The translations under genes were made by a program, and so were the position numbers. A stretch of DNA of 64,000 bases, taken from contig NZ_MVAD01000001.1 in the NCBI RefSeq assembly GCF_002007115.1, positions 2,170,001 to 2,234,000 on the forward strand, in the 5' to 3' direction. This document shows positions 61,761 through 64,000 of the stretch, piece by piece. The number at the start of each line of letters is the position of its first letter. Within the stretch, counting starts at the first letter, position 1. Source of the stretch: Massilia sp. KIM (GTDB lineage: Bacteria; Pseudomonadota; Gammaproteobacteria; Burkholderiales; Burkholderiaceae_D). Under the pieces are notes generated by a model, which had not been told where the DNA came from, did no database searches, and saw only the letters and a list, made by a program, of their open reading frames with translations.

Positions 61761-62640
61761 ACTGGCCGTACATGAAACCGGGCGGGTCCGGCTCCACGAC
61801 GACGGGTGGCGGCTCCGGCTGCCACTGGCGCGGATCGATCCGGTAATACTTGAGGAACTCACCGTACAGGGCCGGGTGGCGCGCGGCCAGCTGGTAGGGC
61901 TGCTCGAAGAAGCTCTCGGTCGCCACCGCGAAGAACTCCGCCGGACTGCTGGCCCCATAGTGGTCCAGCACCCCGCGCATGCCGAACATCGCCTCCTGCC
62001 GCAGGGTGGCGAAGTCGCGCGTCAACACCTCGGACCAGCTCCGGTAGCGCTCGGCACTGCCCAGGTAGGGCGCGCCGTTGGTGCTCCCCGATTCGCTGTC
62101 GAGCTGGTGCGCGAACTCGTGCAGCACCACGTTGTGGTTCGGCGGCTCCGGATGATCGGCGCGCCGTACATGGTCCCAGGACAGGATCACCCGCCCGTCG
62201 CCCCAGGACTCGCCCAGCAGGTCCTGGCGCGTCTCGGTCACCACGCCCGAGGCGTCGACCTCCTTGCGCGGGACCAGGAAGGCGCCCGGGTAGACCAGGA
62301 TGGTATGCAGGCTCGGATACAGGGCCGCCGGCCCCTCCTTGCCGGCCCGCCCCAGCAGCAGCAGGCAGGCCTGGCCCGCGATGGTGACGCGCATCTCGTC
62401 GGTCAGCTCCAACCCGGCGCAGCCGACGAACTTTTTCTCGAACAGGAACTGGCGCACCAGGCGCTGCAGGCGCCGGCGCTGGGTCTCGCCCATGCCCGCG
62501 TATTGGGTGACGTTGCGCGCCAATACGCCCACCTGGGCCGGGGTCAGCGGACGCGCCAGGGCGCGCCGCAGGCGCCACTTCGGCAGCAGCCAGGCCAGCA
62601 GCACGGCCAGCGCCAGCAGGCCGAGGATCAGGGCGTCCAT
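61753..62640 (-). CDS. mtfA: zinc-dependent peptidase of the MtfA family
   Basis: A 295-residue protein with an N-terminal membrane helix (LILGLLALAVLLAWLL) that E. coli MtfA lacks. The zinc site HEFAHQLD (about 174-181) provides HExxH, with a further Glu in FAVATESFFEQP. In E. coli MtfA binds the Mlc repressor and has aminopeptidase activity. Start ATG 62640 overlaps the stop of the peroxiredoxin gene by one base (TGATG), so the two are coupled. Its 3' end has been copied twice downstream. Confidence 0.93.
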   Translation of the reverse strand: MDALILGLLALAVLLAWLLPKWRLRRALARPLTPAQVGVLARNVTQYAGMGETQRRRLQRLVRQFLFEKKFVGCAGLELTDEMRVTIAGQACLLLLGRAGKEGPAALYPSLHTILVYPGAFLVPRKEVDASGVVTETRQDLLGESWGDGRVILSWDHVRRADHPEPPNHNVVLHEFAHQLDSESGSTNGAPYLGSAERYRSWSEVLTRDFATLRQEAMFGMRGVLDHYGASSPAEFFAVATESFFEQPYQLAARHPALYGEFLKYYRIDPRQWQPEPPPVVVEPDPPGFMYGQWR

Positions 62641-63392
62641 CACTGCGCCCGGCTGGCGATCCAGGCCTGGACCTCGTCGGCGCCGCCGATCAGCCGGCCG
62701 CCCTCGAACACCTGGGGCCAGGTCATGCGCCCGGTGATGCCGCGCAGGACATTGGTGGTGATCATGCGTTGGTCCTCCGGAATATCGTTGAAGGCGATGC
62801 CGGCCTCGTTCAAGGCCTTCTTGGCGCGCGCGCAGTGCGGGCAGCCCGGGCGCGAGAACATCACCACGGGGTCGGGCACCTTGGCGTCAGGATTAATATA
62901 GCGCAGCATGGTGTCGGCGTCCGAGACTTCGAAAGGATCGCCTTCCTTGTCCGGTTCGATGAAGATCTTCTCGATCACGCCGTCACGCACCAGCATCGCG
63001 TAACGCCAGGAACGGCGGCCGAAGCCGAGGTCGCGCTTGTCGACCAGCATGCCCATGCCTTCGGTGAAGTCGCCGTTGCCGTCCGGGATGACGTTGATGT
63101 TGGCGGCGTCCTGGCCGGCCTTCCACTGGTTCATCACGAAGGCGTCGTTGACCGAGATGCAGATCACGTCGTCGACGCCGTTGGCGCGCATGACGGGAGC
63201 CAGCTCGTTATAGCGCGGCAGATGGGTGGAAGAACAGGTCGGCGTGAAGGCGCCGGGCAGCGAGAACACCACCACGGTCTTGCCCTTGAACAGCTCGTCG
63301 GTACTGAGCTCGCGCCACTGGTCGTCAGGGCGGGCCTTGAAACGCACATCCGGGACACGCTTGCCTTCCAGCGCTTCGGCAGTCGGTAACAT
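62640..63392 (-). CDS. peroxiredoxin-glutaredoxin fusion (hybrid Prx5)
   Basis: A 250-residue glutathione-dependent peroxidase. A Prx5 domain (about 1-165) contains the peroxidatic cysteine in LPGAFTPTCSSTHLPRY. A glutaredoxin domain (about 172-250) carries SRPGCPHCARAKKAL with a CPHC site and TWPQVFEGGRLIGGADE. The fusion lets one protein reduce peroxides with glutathione. AAGGAG lies five bases before ATG 63392; a GTG two codons earlier is less likely. The next gene, mtfA, overlaps it. Confidence 0.94.
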   Translation of the reverse strand: MLPTAEALEGKRVPDVRFKARPDDQWRELSTDELFKGKTVVVFSLPGAFTPTCSSTHLPRYNELAPVMRANGVDDVICISVNDAFVMNQWKAGQDAANINVIPDGNGDFTEGMGMLVDKRDLGFGRRSWRYAMLVRDGVIEKIFIEPDKEGDPFEVSDADTMLRYINPDAKVPDPVVMFSRPGCPHCARAKKALNEAGIAFNDIPEDQRMITTNVLRGITGRMTWPQVFEGGRLIGGADEVQAWIASRAQ

Positions 63393-63510
63393 CGTCACTC
63401 CTTATGGTTGAACTGGACAGCCGAGGCCGTCGCATTGCGCACAAGTGAGGATTATTGACCGGTTTTCAACGTGTCACGTGCAAATACTTGCCAATAGAGT
63501 CTTTCGAGAT

Positions 63511-63537
63511 AAAACAAAGCCGCGCTCGGGGCGCGGC
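63511..63537 (-). terminator. Rho-independent terminator of the gene at the window end
   Basis: GCCGCGC/GCGCGGC stem with a five-base loop followed by TTTGTTTT on the minus strand, 72 bases after the stop at 63609. The 63393-63608 gap holds this and the peroxiredoxin leader only. Confidence 0.7.
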
Positions 63538-63608
63538 GAAGTGACGACAGCGATCGTCGGACCGGAGGCCGGTGCGGGTCTCTGCCGCGCCGGCTCCCGG
63601 GCGCGCAC

Positions 63609-64000
63609 TCAGGCGCGTTCTTTGGCGGCCTGGGCCTGGCCGGGGGCCGGGCCGAACAGGGCAGCCACCAGGGGATCGCGGGTGACCGGGCTGCGGTTCA
63701 CGCGGATCGCATAGTGGGTGTCGTCGGCCAGGATATGGAAATGGCGGCCGCTGCCGGCCATGTTCTGTTCGCGCAGGCCCGGACGTTCCTTGCGCGGGGC
63801 GACGCCTTCGCGCTTGGGCTGGCAGATCGCGGCCAGGAAGGCCTTGACGCGCTCCTGGTCCGGGCAGATCTGGTACACGGCCTTGCCCAGGTAGGTGGCG
63901 GTGCCTTCGATGTAGCGGGCCAGTTCGATGACGCCGGCTTCGCGCAGGTCGCGGATGTATTTGCGCGCGCCGGACGGCGAGAACTTGAGGAACCAGGCGA
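63609..64000 (-). CDS. unrecognised protein, 5' end outside window
   Basis: The frame stays open to the window edge, so at least 130 residues are visible and the start lies beyond. Visible sequence is WFLKFSPSGARKYIRDLREA, VIELARYIEGTATYLGKAVY and a C-terminal VNRSPVTRDPLVAALFGPA. The first part looks like a short helical, possibly DNA-binding segment. No family recognised. It ends with an Ala/Pro/Gln-rich tail. Confidence 0.75.
   Translation of the reverse strand, partial: AWFLKFSPSGARKYIRDLREAGVIELARYIEGTATYLGKAVYQICPDQERVKAFLAAICQPKREGVAPRKERPGLREQNMAGSGRHFHILADDTHYAIRVNRSPVTRDPLVAALFGPAPGQAQAAKERA

Overview
This 64 kb window is about two-thirds G+C or more and densely coded on both strands. 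It looks like a chromosomal segment of a Betaproteobacterium of the family Oxalobacteraceae, most likely Massilia/Telluria or a close relative. Pointers to this are the hemC-hemD-hemX-hemY run with ppa downstream and ppc divergent, an RpoD with a very long alanine-rich N-terminus, a PEP-CTERM protein, TonB receptors, a DUF6058 protein, and scattered polyhydroxyalkanoate (PHA) genes (two phasin-like proteins, acetoacetyl-CoA reductase). The genus is inferred. No rRNA, tRNA, prophage or CRISPR array was seen.

Layout. 1-7.2 kb: 3' end of a TonB-dependent receptor, an alpha/beta hydrolase, and a complete branched-chain-amino-acid-type ABC importer (K-G-F-H-M order). 7.2-10.2 kb: a repeat-rich gap, then a PEP-CTERM protein, a small secreted protein and a PA-domain zinc protease. 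10.4-18.1 kb: ppa, hemY, hemX, hemD, hemC and divergent ppc. 18.1-23.8 kb: a REP pair, a GHL10-type glycoside hydrolase, an outer-membrane transporter-like protein, and a yellow/royal-jelly-family protein divergent from a LysR regulator. 23.85-24.92 kb: an IS1595-type insertion sequence sitting in the terminator of rpoD. 25-29.4 kb: rpoD, a candidate structured small RNA, and overlapping proQ-like and RNase D-like genes.

29.5-40.9 kb: two c-type cytochromes, an EamA exporter, a LysR regulator, a PhzF isomerase, an orphan PilT-like ATPase, a YdcZ transporter, a GIN-domain protein, a PCu(A)C copper chaperone, YaeQ, a CurA-type reductase, a phasin-like protein, a KGG stress protein and a YgjP-type metallopeptidase. 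41-46.6 kb: a tight operon of porin, small periplasmic phosphate-binding-like protein, GGDEF-EAL protein and GGDEF protein, which looks like an envelope-sensing c-di-GMP module. 46.6-53.5 kb: LOG protein, TetR regulator, phasin, a small protein, a double-receiver protein, an overlapping lipase-GMC dehydrogenase-Tat subunit operon, and DUF6058. 53.5-64 kb: trmJ/suhB divergent pair, rhlE, hydroxypyruvate isomerase, VOC protein, two unknown genes, phaB, a glycine-rich stress-type protein, mtfA, a peroxiredoxin-glutaredoxin fusion, and a gene cut by the window end.

The least expected structures are non-coding. One REP family recurs at six or more intergenic sites. At two separate loci the 3' end of a gene, stop codon included, has been copied tandemly about three times (59679-59807 and 61436-61760).
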